Assembly (NCBI GenBank): GCA_007026445.1
Contig: VDMD01000033.1
Span: 186,001 to 250,000 of the forward strand
Direction: 5' to 3'
DNA length: 64,000 nucleotides
DNA from: Schizophyllum amplum
Lineage: Eukaryota > Basidiomycota > Agaricomycetes > Agaricales > Schizophyllaceae
The position numbers were made by a program, and so were the translations under genes. The notes beneath the pieces were generated by a model. The model had not been told where the DNA came from. It was given only the letters and a program-made list of their open reading frames with translations, and made no database searches. Shown here in pieces: positions 48,801-61,562 of the stretch. The first letter of the stretch is position 1; each line of letters starts with the position of its first letter.

Positions 48801-51319
48801 CCCGGACCACGTCGAACAATGGCGAGAAGCCGCTCGTCATCGACGTACACCGCATCATGGGTGAGCGTCAGCCACAGGCCACCACCTTCCTCAGAGAAGC
48901 GATGCCTTCTGAGACACGCTATCGCTTGTGGCGGGGGGTCGACCACTATATCCAACGATCCAGCCCATGTCTCGACGTCGCAGCGGAGCTCGAGCTCTAC
49001 GCCGCCCCCAGCCGCCCGTCGCGCGGATGCTACCTCGTACGCTAAGCGGAAGCTCTGTTTCTCGTGGTCGTAGCGTATGTCCGTTGCTCGCGCCCCAGAC
49101 AAGCGCGACACGACTGGCGGACCTCCACATTTTATAGCATACTCGCCAATACCGGCGACCGTGTTGACCATCTGTGTCGGTATAGACGTCTTGTTGGACC
49201 AGCCTTTCGGGTCTGACTGATCGAGCAGCGTCAAGGACGTTGTTGTGGGCGAGAGCGCCTCAATCGCCCAGCCTTGCAAGTCCGTCTGTGTACGGATGAT
49301 GTTCGGCTCGGGCGGCGGGATATTTGAGAAGAGGTGTGGATCGTCGGCTGAGAACATGAAGACATGTATGGTCTTGGGGGACTTGTACACCGTCTTAAGA
49401 ACAACGGAGTCTCGTCCACTGAAACGTAGGTCAGTATCGATTGACCATCGGCATGTGTCAAGCTTACTTCACTGGCCATGCAGGCTTAACTTTCCAGTGC
49501 CATAGCTCGGTTAGCTCGTTGAAATCCTCAAGTAGAGTCGCGTCTTCGTGCTGCTTGTCCCAGTAAGACCGTGCGCCCGGTGTCACAAGGGCGCTGTATA
49601 AGTCCCATATGCCGACTCCCACGAAAGTAGCCTCCGCACGGTACACTACTAATGTCGGGTCTATGGAGTCGAGTTGCGTGACTGAGACACCTCTGGCATC
49701 GGTGTCTGTTCATTAAAATCAGTCCATGAATCGTCAGCTCTGTCATTGCACGCTCACTTCTCCTCCACTTCGCTTCCGGTTCCTGTAGGAGTGAGGAGAA
49801 GTAGATGTAGTTCCGTCTCACTCTCGAGAGTATAGACTTCTCCGCCGCTGCTGTCCGCTTGGTCTGAGGCTGCATGGGAGTGGGTCCATCGGAGAGATTG
49901 GACGTGTTGCTCGTGCTTGACGAGGTCGTCGCAGCGCTGACCTCCGTTACTGCGCTGGCGACGTCTTGCAGGATCGGCTGTGATTGTGGCACGGGGGTAG
50001 GGTCGCGTTCTTCGATGACATCTACGGGCTTTGGTATCCCGTTCAAGCGCAAACCACTGGAAGGACCAGATATCTCCAGGACAACGCGAACCTTGAGGAC
50101 CGAGTGATCGTCCTCTAGCGGCGCATGCGATATTCTCAAGACGATCAACGACGACGAGGAAGGGCGCGTGGCATTTGCTGTCCATGGCAGTCGCTCGACC
50201 TCTTCGGATGAAGCCTTCGTTGTGACCTGAACATCCCAGCCCTCGAAGTGAGGAAGCGTCCACTCGATCGCGCGCGTAAGCCTACGCTTCTCACGGATAG
50301 CGTACAATTCCTCTAGGTCATGTGCTTGCTGAGGCGATGGATCGTCATCCTCCGGTATGATAGAATAGTCCACGGTTAAGGCCTCGCGATCCAACTGAAA
50401 ACGCACACGTTCGACAGACACCCCGAGCCCGAAGCCCACGAGCTTGGGCACACGCGTGTTCCGTTTCACGACTGCCTTGAGGAGACCGACAGTCATAGTG
50501 GATAACTGTTGCGCCATTCCGGCGTTCGTGCTGAAGTTCCATATCGACCGCAGGTCGTGCTGCCAAAAGCAGGTCATGCGAACCTTGCTGCCGACATGCT
50601 GGATGCACCATGCGAAGACTGCAAGCCGTTGAGTAAGGGAAGGGGTATAATGAGCATGAATGCACATACGGCTAATATGGGAGCGCACGAAGGGCGGTGA
50701 CGGCCTGAGATAGGCAGGCTCATCTGGCGATCGAGGGAGAGACGTTGACAAGTCGATAACCGTCGAGGCGTCTTGGAGCGTGCGAGATATCATCACGGCA
50801 TCCCTAGGGCTGTAGCAGGTATCAGCAGTGGCTGGGACTTGTAGGCCGCTTCACACGCACCTCGCAGGCCAACCCAAGGTAAAGTTCGTCTTCGTTACAC
50901 GAGTTCGATCGTCCAATAGCTCGACTATATGCGCGTCATCTACGGCAGGATCCCACTCCTGCCTGATCTCCGGGGTCGACAGTACTGCGTGCCATGCGCT
51001 GAGAGAGCATGTCTCGTCCGCTGCAGGCACGTCTAGCACGAGCCGAAAGATGTCATCGCCCGAGTTGCTGGAGTTGCGGTGCACGACGACGTCCTCAACC
51101 TCTGGTATAGCAGACGCACGGGCCTTCCCCTTCCTTCCTGAAGCCGACTTGTCCGTATTGACCTGTACACGCCTCCATTCGGAGGGAGGTGAAGCCAGTA
51201 GCTGGCGAAAGCGAGACTCCGCATCGTTCAGAGCTGTATACCACGACTGGCGTACTCTGTTGTGCGTCAAATACGGGCTTGCGCTTCAGCCAACCAGCAT
51301 ACCTTGAGCCATCCGACAT
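45882..51319 (-). CDS. Multi-START-domain, C-terminally anchored lipid-binding protein
   Basis: Eight exons (51303..51319, 50861..51256, 50670..50803, 49758..50618, 49468..49705, 46665..49418, 46442..46616, 45882..46391) encode about 1,694 aa. Three regions look START-like. N-terminal (to about 200): EIRQEWDPAVDDAHIVELLD, then TKTNFTLGWPARDAVMISRT. Middle (about 480-700): ATFVGVGIWDLYSALVTPG, YWDKQHEDATLLEDF, NGRDSVVLKTVYKSPKTI and PKGWSNKTSIPTQMV. C-terminal (about 820-1160): EEIAAVITDLDCRKQWDDRF, FGMGCRTAFVVSRSNFPFRD and CARLVAVDYAGSMPSAV. The tail ends with one strong TM (LIVVALVAFLLGSLLRSLL, about 1622-1641) and 53 residues. START domains bind sterols or phospholipids in a closed cavity, so a role in lipid transfer at a membrane contact is inferred. 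The first exon codes for only five and two-thirds residues. Confidence 0.87.
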
Positions 51320-52224
51320 AGTCGAGGACAAGACCCGATGCAGACTGCAAGCAGTGAGTGGAACAAGTACAATGGGGCGCGGTCACGAGGCAGCGCGTCA
51401 CGATGCGCGCTCTCCCATTACGTCAGCACAAGCACCGCGGCATTTGGGGAATGTTGAGGTCTGGATATGAAGCCTCAAGTTCAAGTTGAACGACACTGCG
51501 TGGACCGACTCGGTCTGGCGAGCCTATATGGTAAGAGCATCATAATTCCAGACGGTGCAAAAATTGGAGTACCGCCTGAATTCTTCTGCGCATACTTAAA
51601 GATGTTGCCCTCAGAAAAATCGCACGAAGGGTGTATATCCAGAGCTATGCGTAAAACCAAAAGATGGACGCGCGCTATACCATGTAACTATGCACAGAGC
51701 CTTGAGCATGTAGTATGTACCAAAAGAATGTGAAAGATGACGATGTCCCATGGTGATTGTGTGCGTATGTTCATATGTAGATGCGGCGAGGACAGGCGCG
51801 GGAAGGCGCTCAGCCCGGTCAACGGACAGAAAAATACAACAGCGGGTCGAAAAATCCGCGTAGCGGTCTCAACCGCAGCGATGAAAGTCCTAGCGAGGGG
51901 CAAAGATGGAGCAGTAGTAGGAATACAGACAATAAGAAATGGAACCGGGGGACAACGTCGACGACTAGCTAGGTTATACAGAATGATTTGCAGAGTCCAG
52001 AACACCCAAGGCACGACGCAGAGTCCAAAAGGAAGGAGGGAGACAGCAGATCATCTTGAGGCGCAGGTGATGAGGGTGATGATCGTGCCCAGCAACGCTA
52101 TTGAGTGAGGAAATGTGGCGAGATGTAGAAGAAAATGGCACAAGGAAGTGAAAAGAACGGACGGGATAACGCGGCGATCCCAGCGCGGATTTTGAGGCCC
52201 CCATGCGGCGCCGTGCAGCTAAGG
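51320..52224. other. Intergenic region
   Basis: 905 bp between two minus-strand genes: START-protein promoter and 3' flank of the HSF-type gene. No gene or repeat recognised. Confidence 0.5.
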
Positions 52225-54852
52225 TCATCGCACGTTGGGCATGGGCGGAAGGAGCATGGGCGGTCCGTGCTGCCCTGGTGGAGGTGGACACCGATTGAGC
52301 GTCGGAACGTTCGGTACCGTCGGTAGGCCCATGCCCGGGTGCCTCTCGCCCCCGTCGAAGTGATATTCGCTATCACTCCGCGGTCGCACCTCCCAGCCGC
52401 CAAGGTGGTGGTTTTGCACGGGCTCGTGTTCATATCCGTACCCCAGCGGCGCGCTGTCGCAGCGCGTGCGAGCCATGCGCCGGTCCGCATCCGCATCGTC
52501 TCCCGCGAGCCGCGGGCGCTTCATCCCTGCTCGCGGGCCCCCATCGTGGTACATGTCCACGTGCATCGCGTGCGAGGCCATGGGCGGCAGCCCGCCGTGC
52601 GGCGACATCGACACGGTCGACTCGGGTGCCGAGTATGATTGCTGCGCGCGCGCGTACGGGTACGCGTTCGCGGCCATGCCGCCTGAGGACAGCGGGCTGG
52701 GTGCGTGAGAGTGGTACGCCGGGAATTCAGCGCCAGTCGGGCTCGAAGTCGGCGACACCGCGAGGGTGTGCATGGCGTGCAGCGGCGGTTGCGGAATGTG
52801 AATGGGGGGCACGTAACGTGGTCCCGCCTCGCTGCCGGCGTAGCGATTTTGTGGTTGTCCCCCGTTGTAGCGAACGTGCTCTCCCGTCGGCGGCGAAGTG
52901 ACGAGGATGGCGGGGCTTTCGTTCCCGTCAAGAAGTTCCAAGGGGAATGGCGGGACTGCCCGCCTGTCAGATACTCCACGAAGGACTGCGTTCCGCTAGC
53001 ACGTACCCTGACCAGGGAACCCTTTTCCGACGATATCCCACAGCTGGCCAACGACACCGATAAGGTTCTCGGCGCGCCGCCGTTCAGTGGCCAGCTGCTC
53101 CCATACTCTCCTGTTCTCGTCGCGCATGGCGTTCAGCTGCGCTGCGACCTAATTTGGTACAATCAGCAAAATGGAGAGATGCAGGGACGCGATCCGTGAG
53201 AGGCAGGACATAGATATGGCGCGACGGGATGTGGTAACACGCAACGATAACGGAGGATATAGGGGCGTCATCAAGTGGACATGTAGCGGGCAGTTTGAAC
53301 GCCATAGAGGACATGTTGTAAGAGATTCGACAGATCAACCACCGCTACTCACCTCACCGGGCAGCTCGACGCGATGCTTGATGCTCGGATCCGGTTCGAG
53401 CGCCTTCCGCTTTATCTCGTCCAGTAGGTCTGGTCTGCCCCTGAGGAACTTATGGTGCGAAAACTCCCAAACCTGCTGATCCGTCGATGTGCGCTGGGCT
53501 CGTGGGGTCTGTAGTGGGCGTTAGCTTCAATGGAAAAGATGAGGTGAAAAATCAAGTCGGCAGGTGGAGGAAGACCGCCTCGCCGTTGTTGGACAGTTAG
53601 ACTGCCGCTGGTTATAGGGCGGGCGGATATGGGGATGAACAGGCGATAGAATCGCAAAGATGAGCGAAGAAGGCAGGAAGCGCAATGCAGACCACAATCC
53701 TGTGCAGGTAGGTCTCAATCTAGGCGTGTACGCACCCTGTTGATCTTGTGGAAGCCATACATGTTCAGTTGGCGCACAAAACTTGAGAACTAGAGCGGCC
53801 GGGCACATAAGAAAACGTGTTGAGTCACAGGCATGTACAGTCAGCGGGCGAGAGCACGGAAGAGTTGCCAAAACGCACGTTGTTGTGCTTGAAGTGGGAC
53901 CCCAGGATGCTCCTGCTGAACTCGCCCACATTCGAGACGACGAAAGACGTGCCGAGGTCCGTCCACGCGATGAAGTTTGCTGACTTGGGGTCGCTGATCA
54001 TCCTACGGACAATCATAATAATAAGCAACGGGAAGAACGGCAGAGAACGAAGAAGACATACTGGTAGAGCTTGCTCACGAAGTTGTTCGACCCGGCCGGC
54101 CTGGTCGTGTTCATGCCGCTGTTGCCTACCATCCCGCTCGGAACGCCTAAGCCGCCACTGCCACCGAAGATCCCATCCTCGCCACCGTGTGAGTTGTCCA
54201 GGTCGGGTGGCGTCCGCGTCCCGCTTGTGGACCCCTGAAAGCTATCGTCCGTGCCGGAGATGAGAGTCATGGACGAGCCATCTTCATACGCGGAGTCCGC
54301 CTCGGTGTCCGAGGAGTTGTGCTTGACGTGGTATCCAAGACTGGACGCGGTCGAGGGGCGCGAGCCACTGGCAGCAGGGGAGGTAGAGGGTGGCTCGAGG
54401 TAGATGCGCGAGGGGGGATCGCAGGCAGAGGTATGCAGATGGCCAGCCATGTCCGCATCCGCGACGTCTGACGCGACGTAGTGAAAGTGCGGCGCCATGC
54501 CCGCCGTGAACGGGCTTGAGGGGGTCACAGGGCTCAGCGCTGAGGACGCTGTAGACGACGAGAGGGGTTGAGTGGGCGATCCTACACCGTCACAGGTGAC
54601 GGAGAGGGATGAAAGATTAAGAGTGAGGGAAGTCGTGTGCTCTGTGGCAGATGCTCTCGCTGGGGGGAAGAGGAACGGCTGGGAGTGGTCGGAGACGGCT
54701 GATGAGGGTTCGGAAGGACAGGCTGCACCGTCGGCGTGAAGGTCGGTGAGAAGATGGGGCGGCCATTGGCGCCGCTGCTGACCCTGACCGGACTGAGAAC
54801 CCGCTTGACCCGAGTGGAGGGAATCGAGTGCCGGAATCGGGAAATCTTCCAT
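52225..54852 (-). CDS. HSF-type DNA-binding transcription factor
   Basis: Six exons (54062..54852, 53879..54002, 53736..53789, 53353..53508, 53007..53148, 52225..52955) encode about 665 aa. A 255-residue Ser/Thr/Pro-rich leader precedes the winged-helix HSF domain (about 257-350): FVSKLYQMISDPKSANFIAW, DLGTSFVVSNVGEFSRSILG, FSSFVRQLNMYGFHKIN and VWEFSHHKFLRGRPDLL. A short coiled coil follows (VAAQLNAMRDENRRVWEQLA, RRRAENLIGVVGQLWDIV), suited to oligomerisation, then a Pro/His/Gly-rich C-terminus. HSF-domain proteins bind nGAAn repeats. This one could be the main heat-shock factor or an Sfl1/Skn7-class relative; no receiver domain is present, which argues against Skn7. The ATG at 54852 (MEDFPIPALDSLHSG) is the first good start. 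The acceptor at the last intron (GGGCAG, 52956-52961) was chosen to keep the frame. Confidence 0.92.
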
Positions 54853-57800
54853 CGCCTCTAATTCCCCCGTCGAGACAATCAAAAACAAACGGTTGGAAAA
54901 AGAACGCGAATCTGGAGATTGATGAGATCTGGGTGTATCGCGTGGATGGGTCCGTTGGCTGGGGACCTGGGGCTGAGGCACCTGAGGATACAAAGAGTTG
55001 GTGGACGCCAGGCCGTCTTTTTCAAGGACCGCGTCAAGCGAGCATACAGAGGCCGAATAAGCGCGGACAATGAGGTGAGCGTTTGTGAACCGAAGAGAGA
55101 GTGTGCGGGAACGATAATAGCAGCTAACTGCCGCCAGACTGTGTTGGCCGGCCGCCCTGCGTACGCGCTAGGCGCTTTCGCTCCGTTCGTCAACGCCTGT
55201 CGGCCCAACGTTCGTCAGTGCCGCCTGGGTGGCCGATTGCTTCGGGAGAGGATGCCCCCGTACGACTCCTGATTGTTCGCTACCGCGCGCGTCGTTGCTC
55301 TCCTAGCTGCCCACGCGTTCCTTACGCGTCCGTGACTGGTTGTCCGTACCCCGTCAACGCGTCGCGCGGCGACCTGCGGCAGGCTCGGTGTCCGGTCCTC
55401 TGCAAGGAAACTCAACGAAACCTGGGTCTTGCTCAGTGTTGGCGAGACAAAGGCAACGGGCGCAATATCACATCCCGGTGATGTTGCTTGCCCTTCTCTG
55501 CGGCAAAAGCACCGACGCACGTGCGTTTCGCGTGGCAACTCTGGATCACGCCCTCGCGTGCCTTGGACCTTGTGTTTGTTGACACCGCTGTGTTCGTTTG
55601 TTTCGGACCATCCCTGCATCAACCTTTGTTCGCGGCTGGGCGAGAGCTCTTCCATTAGAAACGGTGCATGAACATGGCCAATCCCCTTGTGTTGTGCCAC
55701 GATCAACGCCGCCGACCTATCTTGGCTCTCCCATCATCATTCGTGACCGCCCAGCGCTGACGGAAAAAAAGTATCCGGTCCCACGCCCCTACCGCATCAT
55801 GCGGCAGGCCAGTAAGCCCCCTTTGACTTCTTACACCTCCTTTGTTCGAGCGGCGAGCGCCCACTGGCCCATAACAATATTTTGCGTGGTACCCATCTGC
55901 GCCGACCCCCTTCGCCCTCACAGCTGCTGTCTGCTGCAGCCTTCAGCCCGCCCAAACCCGCCTTGCAAACGCGCTTCGCGCCCCCGAGTCCGGGACCTGC
56001 TCCTCCAGTACTCTCCCGGCGTTGATCCGCCATGAAGGCGTAAGTATCGCCACGCGGACCGCTGTCTATCACTGCAGTGCTTATGATCTCAATTAAAGGC
56101 AATAAATCGTGACCCGCGCTGCTCTTCTCAGGCTCTTCTCCCCCTTTGACGCTTGCAGGACGCTTGTCGCCTCCTGCCAACCTCCTGCTCACCGCCATCA
56201 ACGTTCTGCTCATCATCGCGTATACCATACCTTCTGCATATTTTGCAGCAGCTCGAAGTTCTTGGGGATGCACACGCCACCATGTCAGCGTCGGCCGCCC
56301 GTGGGACTAACATCAAGAACATAAGATCTTTCCCTTCACGCCGCTTCCTGCCGCTGGGCACGGTTAATCCCATCCTTCCAGTTCATAAACGTCATGCGCA
56401 CCCTGGGAATGGGCACGGTTAGTGGCAAGGCAACCGTGATTCGGATAGCGGGCTTGGCTCTCTCGGATAACCTGCCTTCAGATGTAACGTCTCACTTGGG
56501 CCGTCTTGGGCCTCATCCGCAAAAGGTGAGGCGTCTCCGCAGTTGCGGCTCGACTGTCTGATCTTTGCATGCGCGTGTCCTTTGCTTGCCGAACGCCACC
56601 AGCGCTCTTATCTTCGCACCACGCTCCCTACTTTCACCGGAGTCTCCGAATCCCCTCACGTCGGCATCTCCAGTTTTCTAAAAAAATCATCCCTGGCGCG
56701 CCCGCGAGCTCTTCGCAGCGCACAAGCTCGACATATAGGCACTGCAAGGTTTAGACCTTGCGGGCAATCTCATGAAGATCTTGACCATTGTGTCCATCGA
56801 TAGCTGTGGTCTGGCGCTCGCACGCGTGATCGGCTCCTCCTTCGCGACAGCCGTGAGCACCTAACGACCGGTCAGTCATGATATGTCCGCCCCAACCAAA
56901 CTACTCTCATACCGGCTCATGTGCCCAGCTTTATCTTGTCTTGCCACTACCAGGGTCCGAGCCTGTTCGGAATCGTGGCAACGCTCCTGACTTTTGCAGC
57001 CTGCGAAGAAAAATCGCAACCTCTCCTGCTCAACGTTGCTCTCTGCTGCCATATCTGTCCCTTGCGGAGCTACGACCAGGCTGCGACCGTATCTGACACT
57101 CTGCTGCGCCACCGTCCACGCCTCTGCGCCACTGCTGCCCTGCTCCTTCCGCCTGGGAAGTTCTTCAGACCGCGCGTCCACTCACTGTCTCGCTTTCAAC
57201 CGAAAATTGCCGAGGCGACTTGATTGACACCGTCAGAAACTGGAGCTGGTGAAACTACCGTACTTTTTTTCTCTGTACACAAGTACGCGATATACATACT
57301 CAAGGGACGCTCGACAAAATGGACAATCTACTCAGTGTCGACCCCGACGGACGCTCCTTTAGGCAGCAATGATACAGAGCGTTCTGGCCCGTGTCCGTGC
57401 AAAATAGCCCCTCAGAATGTTGTACTTGCACAAGAATTGCCTGGAGGTCCTTCGAGCGCAGTCGGGAGCTAGATGAGAGTCGCAAGTACCAGGCAAGTTG
57501 GAATGATTCCGCGAATGCAGGTTCAATAAAGACTTCCTGATGCACCTGACATTCCCTCCGCTGTTCTGTTGGTGAACTTCAGCCCTTGCGCAGTTGCCCG
57601 CTCAGTAAACCACCCGTACCCTTATGCGTACCACTGTTTTTCACAGCTGATAATGTATGCGCTTCTGACGCTCTGAACCTGTCCGCAATTACCTCTATTC
57701 TCGTCGTCGCGTGGCCAATGCAGCCCTGCCCAAGCCCGACAATCAGCACGTTTACCGAACCGAGAATGTACTCGTCGACAAGTTCGGTTGTTCCCTCCGC

Positions 57801-59908
57801 TGTTGTGATCTGCGCGCTTGATACTGACGAGATGACGCTGAATGAATTCTGGATGAATCCCTGGACCTTCAAGCCCGCCATCACGGATATCCGGATATTG
57901 CCCGCCTCGCACGGCCGCTTCCCTGAGGTGCCCCCACAATCAACAAACATGCAGACGCCGCAGCCCATGTCGCCTGGATACACGGAAGCCCTTCGTCATC
58001 AATTTTCCCTAAAAGGAAGGAGATCGTCGGTGCGCTTGTTGGCGAACTCCACGGTCGGAGCGGGGACCAGGCTGAGAGGGGATAAGGAACGCGGAGGGCC
58101 TGGTCGTTGCTGCCCCTGCGGCATCTCTGCGAATGAGCCAGGTGGAGACGCGACGTATCACTCACCGTCAGCGGTGTCAGGTCCATGCGATCTCGTCAAG
58201 GCGCTCGGAGTCGAGGTCAACCGGAGGCGAACACGATGAGTTATTACAGGAGGTATCTAGTCTCGAAGTAGCTGGCCTAGTGATTGGCGAAAGGATATTT
58301 GTTCGAGTGATGCGTCTTCGCCGCCGCTTAGAATATGTATCGAACAACGCTGCAACGCTAGAGTAAGTCCGACGCGCAGGTATGAGGCAAGACTACGCAC
58401 CATGACGATAGAATGTGGTACCCCAGCCGCGCTCCAGAAGCAAGGTCACTCGGGTCTCCGGCCAGTCAGATACACGACTGCAAAATGATAAGTAGGATGT
58501 GTGCGTTGCTGAGGAGCGCTCTAATTGTGGCCATCTCGTTAGACATATTACCGTACTGGTGGGTCTCGCCAGCGCCACAGTAGTCTCGAATTACGCACGC
58601 AGGTACTTGCTGAAGGCAGCACCGGTGGTATTACAGACCCTCGAAGTCCGTTTGTATTGCAGTTGTGGCGCAACCGTAGTCGAACAAGGGCACTACATTT
58701 CTGCAACAGACATCAAAGACTTGCGGAAAAATGGGGACATAGCGAGCGTCATACGGTTATAAGAATGGATACCAGTATGTACCTCGGGGGCCAAGCTCAT
58801 AGAGAACAAGTTGCTCTCCTCAGGACCTCGATGATGCACGCGACTGACGCTACTCACCGCATAACCCGGTCACTGACGAGGCGGGTTCCTAGGTTTGACA
58901 ATTGACCTGCCGCGCGCCTCCCATACACATTATGAAGCTCTCGATGTTTGATCTTCGAGAACGAGATCTTCGTAGACGGTGCTCGAGAGAGACGCTGGCG
59001 CCCAGTTCAACAACACAGTAAATACTAAGGGAGGATCTGCAGCAGGCATTCGCATAGTCAGGTTTCAATCCTCCGTCAGAATGCTTGGGCAATACCTAGA
59101 GGAGACATGACGGCGCGCTTGTCCTAGAATGATGCGACGTTCACAGAGTTCAACAGGTGTTTGCGCAAGACGAGGAAGCCGGGCAAGGATGTGTTCAGTG
59201 TTATTGGTGAGACAAACATGGATTTGAGCCGAGTGCGAAGAGGCGGGCAACGAGGTTTGAAACGAGCAAATGGACGCGTATAGAGCCAAGACGGAGTTTT
59301 TTGGTCGGTCGGCGACCCAGACCGGAGAGGAAAATTCGAGGGCACTGCGGCGCCTCTTCTGATTATTTACCTGGGCCTTTTGAGCATTGCGGTTCTGTGA
59401 GGCAATTCAGTTCGGTGGACAAGGAGCAAGCTGTCGAAAAAACGGTACCGGTGCGGATGAGCATCAAAAGCAGGCCTGATGTGGACGATAGGGACCTTAT
59501 GCCCACGGTTGCGTGACCAACGTCACTGCGCATGTCACGCAGTTGCACCTCAACTTAAATTTCCATCTCAGTCTTCAAGCTTCAAGCTTCAAGCTTTAGT
59601 CTGCAGATGAGCTTGATGATCACATGCGCTCACATCCTTCTTCAGGCTCCCTGTGAGAGCTTTTGTCGTGGAAGATATACCGGCAGCTACTTTGAGAGAG
59701 CAGCGGAGCGTGCAGCCAGCTTGATCGACAGTGTCTCTGTTCAATTACCTTCCGAATGGCGCTACCGCGAGTCCATGTCAAGTCTCATTTGAATCTGCCG
59801 CCCGTCCACGCGACGCCTTCTCTCTCCTTCTACCGTCATCTGTTCATTACGGATTGTCTCCTCTTCCCTCTGCTGGCGCCCTAGCGCCGCTCAAAAGTGC
59901 CGCACGCC
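54853..59908. other. Gene-poor 5-kb region
   Basis: No gene could be supported here. The stretch next to 54852 is the HSF-type gene's promoter and is CT-rich on the plus strand up to about 57200. A small plus-strand start ATGAAGGC|GTAAGT at 56032 and a hydrophobic stretch at 56160-56230 hint at a tiny or decayed gene. Minus-strand 57579-57983 is open for 134 codons without recognisable family. Both are left uncalled. Confidence 0.5.
59573..59598. repeat. CTTCAAG tandem repeat
   Basis: Three exact copies of the heptamer CTTCAAG followed by CTTTAG. It lies in the intergenic region upstream of the DUF6533-like gene. Confidence 0.9.
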
Positions 59909-61293
59909 ATGTTGGCTGACGCCACTATGGTCGTCGGCGAGCTCCTGATGATGGTCAGAGTCATCCAGGAAACACGGTATGGCATGGTCGCGGCCTACTG
60001 TCTGTGCATCTACGAATGGTTGTGTTCGTGCGTCATCAAATTTCCAGGCTCCGTACGGATTCTGACGGCGTCCCGCAGGCTCGGCGAGGAGGTATCCCTC
60101 GTACGCCTACCTTCAACCTCTGTCGACCGCCAAACTAACAGAAACAGATATTACACGCGCCTTGGACGGGAATCAAGTTTGCATATCTGCTCAGTAGATA
60201 CTATCCTCTGCTGTACTGGCCGTTCGTCCTGTGGTCTTTCTGTGGCGATCATCAATATGCATTATGCACGAGCCTCGCTCGCCCAATCAATGCTCTTCTG
60301 ATGCCTATGGTGCGCCCTCGGTCCCAAATCTTTTACACTAGCTAACGCTACATTGACAGCAATTCTGCTCCCAAGGTTTGCCAGACGTCCTTCAGTTCTT
60401 TCACTACCCATGGGTTTTCAGGAATAATGGCAATGCGAGCGTACGCTTTCACCGGACGCGAAACGAAAATCCTTGTGCTGCTTGCTACCTGCTACGCTCT
60501 TCTGGTTGGTATCGGTATCTGGGTGTTTACGGTTCATATTGTCCTTCCCGCCGCAGAGCTCTACACTCTGTTGGGAGGCTCCGGCTGTTTCCCAAATTAT
60601 GGTGACCCTGAAATGGCGTATCGCTATGGTGTGAGTGATGTCTTTCATTCGTCTCGTCGATGGCGTCAATTATCCCCCAAATAGATTTCAATGGTCCGTA
60701 TTCTAGTCGCCGCTGGCGCGCGCAATTCTCATTCCAGTTCCAGGCAGCCGCCGTTCTAATGGACCTTGTCTCCCTGCTTGCGATGCTGTCCGTGCGTGTC
60801 TCCTCCGTATCGCATGCATTCTCTCTGACAGCTTGACGTAGTATCATCGGCGCTTCGACAATTCCCCGGGTTCGCTCAGCAGACTATTCATTTCCCAAGG
60901 TAAGTGTCATGCCATCCACCGCATGTGGGTATATCGTTTGACTAGAGTAGGACTCTTCGTCTTCATTTGCGTCGCCTTACTCGACGCTGTCGCTGCGGTA
61001 ATCTATTTCCTGTAGGTTCATCCATCCTGCAGTGCACATGTGTACGAGCTTACGTTCTGCAGCCCAACCATGCATTACAGCGGCATATTCCTGCCCCTCG
61101 TGGCATTGACCTCGAATCTTTTGGTATGCATTCACCTCGTCGTGTTGCCGAAACGATACATGCTAATGAGGATTGACAGGCATGCCGAATGTATGCGTCC
61201 GCTCATATTGAGGCTCAAAACTATACTCATAACGTCCTTTTGTCAGTATTTTGGACCTTCGACGAAAGGTCAACCCGACTGCGAGCGAGCTAG
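59909..61293 (+). CDS. DUF6533-like polytopic membrane protein
   Basis: Ten exons (59909..60021, 60079..60091, 60148..60309, 60360..60375, 60422..60630, 60738..60791, 60842..60899, 60951..61011, 61063..61123, 61180..61293) give about 286 aa with matching phases. The N-terminal block ETRYGMVAAYCLCIYEWLL, GEE, then PWTGIKFAYLLSRYYPLLYW is the DUF6533 signature of Agaricomycete seven-TM-like proteins. MAMRAYAFTGRETKILVLLA is the usual second-loop RxYA motif. More hydrophobic segments follow: LVGIGIWVFTVHIVLP, LFVFICVALLDAVAAVIYF and FLPLVALTSNLLACRMY. Two exons are only 13 and 16 nt. These proteins are abundant in mushroom genomes and their function is unknown. The last intron and the stop at 61291-61293 fit the family's short tail. 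Confidence 0.82.
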
Positions 61294-61535
61294 CGCGACA
61301 ACACTCCGTTCTCGTCCGCGAAGATCTTCGCACACGGGACGACGCACGCCCAGCGCTGACGCCGCTACACTACCAGCAAGGTTCTGCTTGAGCTTCCTTG
61401 GGTTTTTCGCTGCTCCCTTGACGTATATCTGATTGACATCCGTGCCCCCAAAGTTTTCGATAGATGCAGCGCACCTCGCATACTACCGACGGGCGCGATT
61501 GTCCCGGCGACTACGATCTTGTAATCATATCCATG

Positions 61536-61562
61536 TATTGTATTGTATTGTATTGTATTGTA
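61536..61562. repeat. TATTG pentanucleotide microsatellite
   Basis: Five perfect TATTG units followed by TA. No gene overlaps it. Confidence 0.95.

Noticed and set aside
56032..56330. Tiny plus-strand gene starting ATGAAGGC|GTAAGT
   Set aside because: The hydrophobic frame NLLLTAINVLLIIAYTI is not in phase with the splice that would follow the ATG, and no family is recognised.
57579..58239. Overlapping 134- and 217-codon frames on opposite strands
   Set aside because: Neither has conserved motifs, plausible introns or clear codon bias; the evidence is insufficient.
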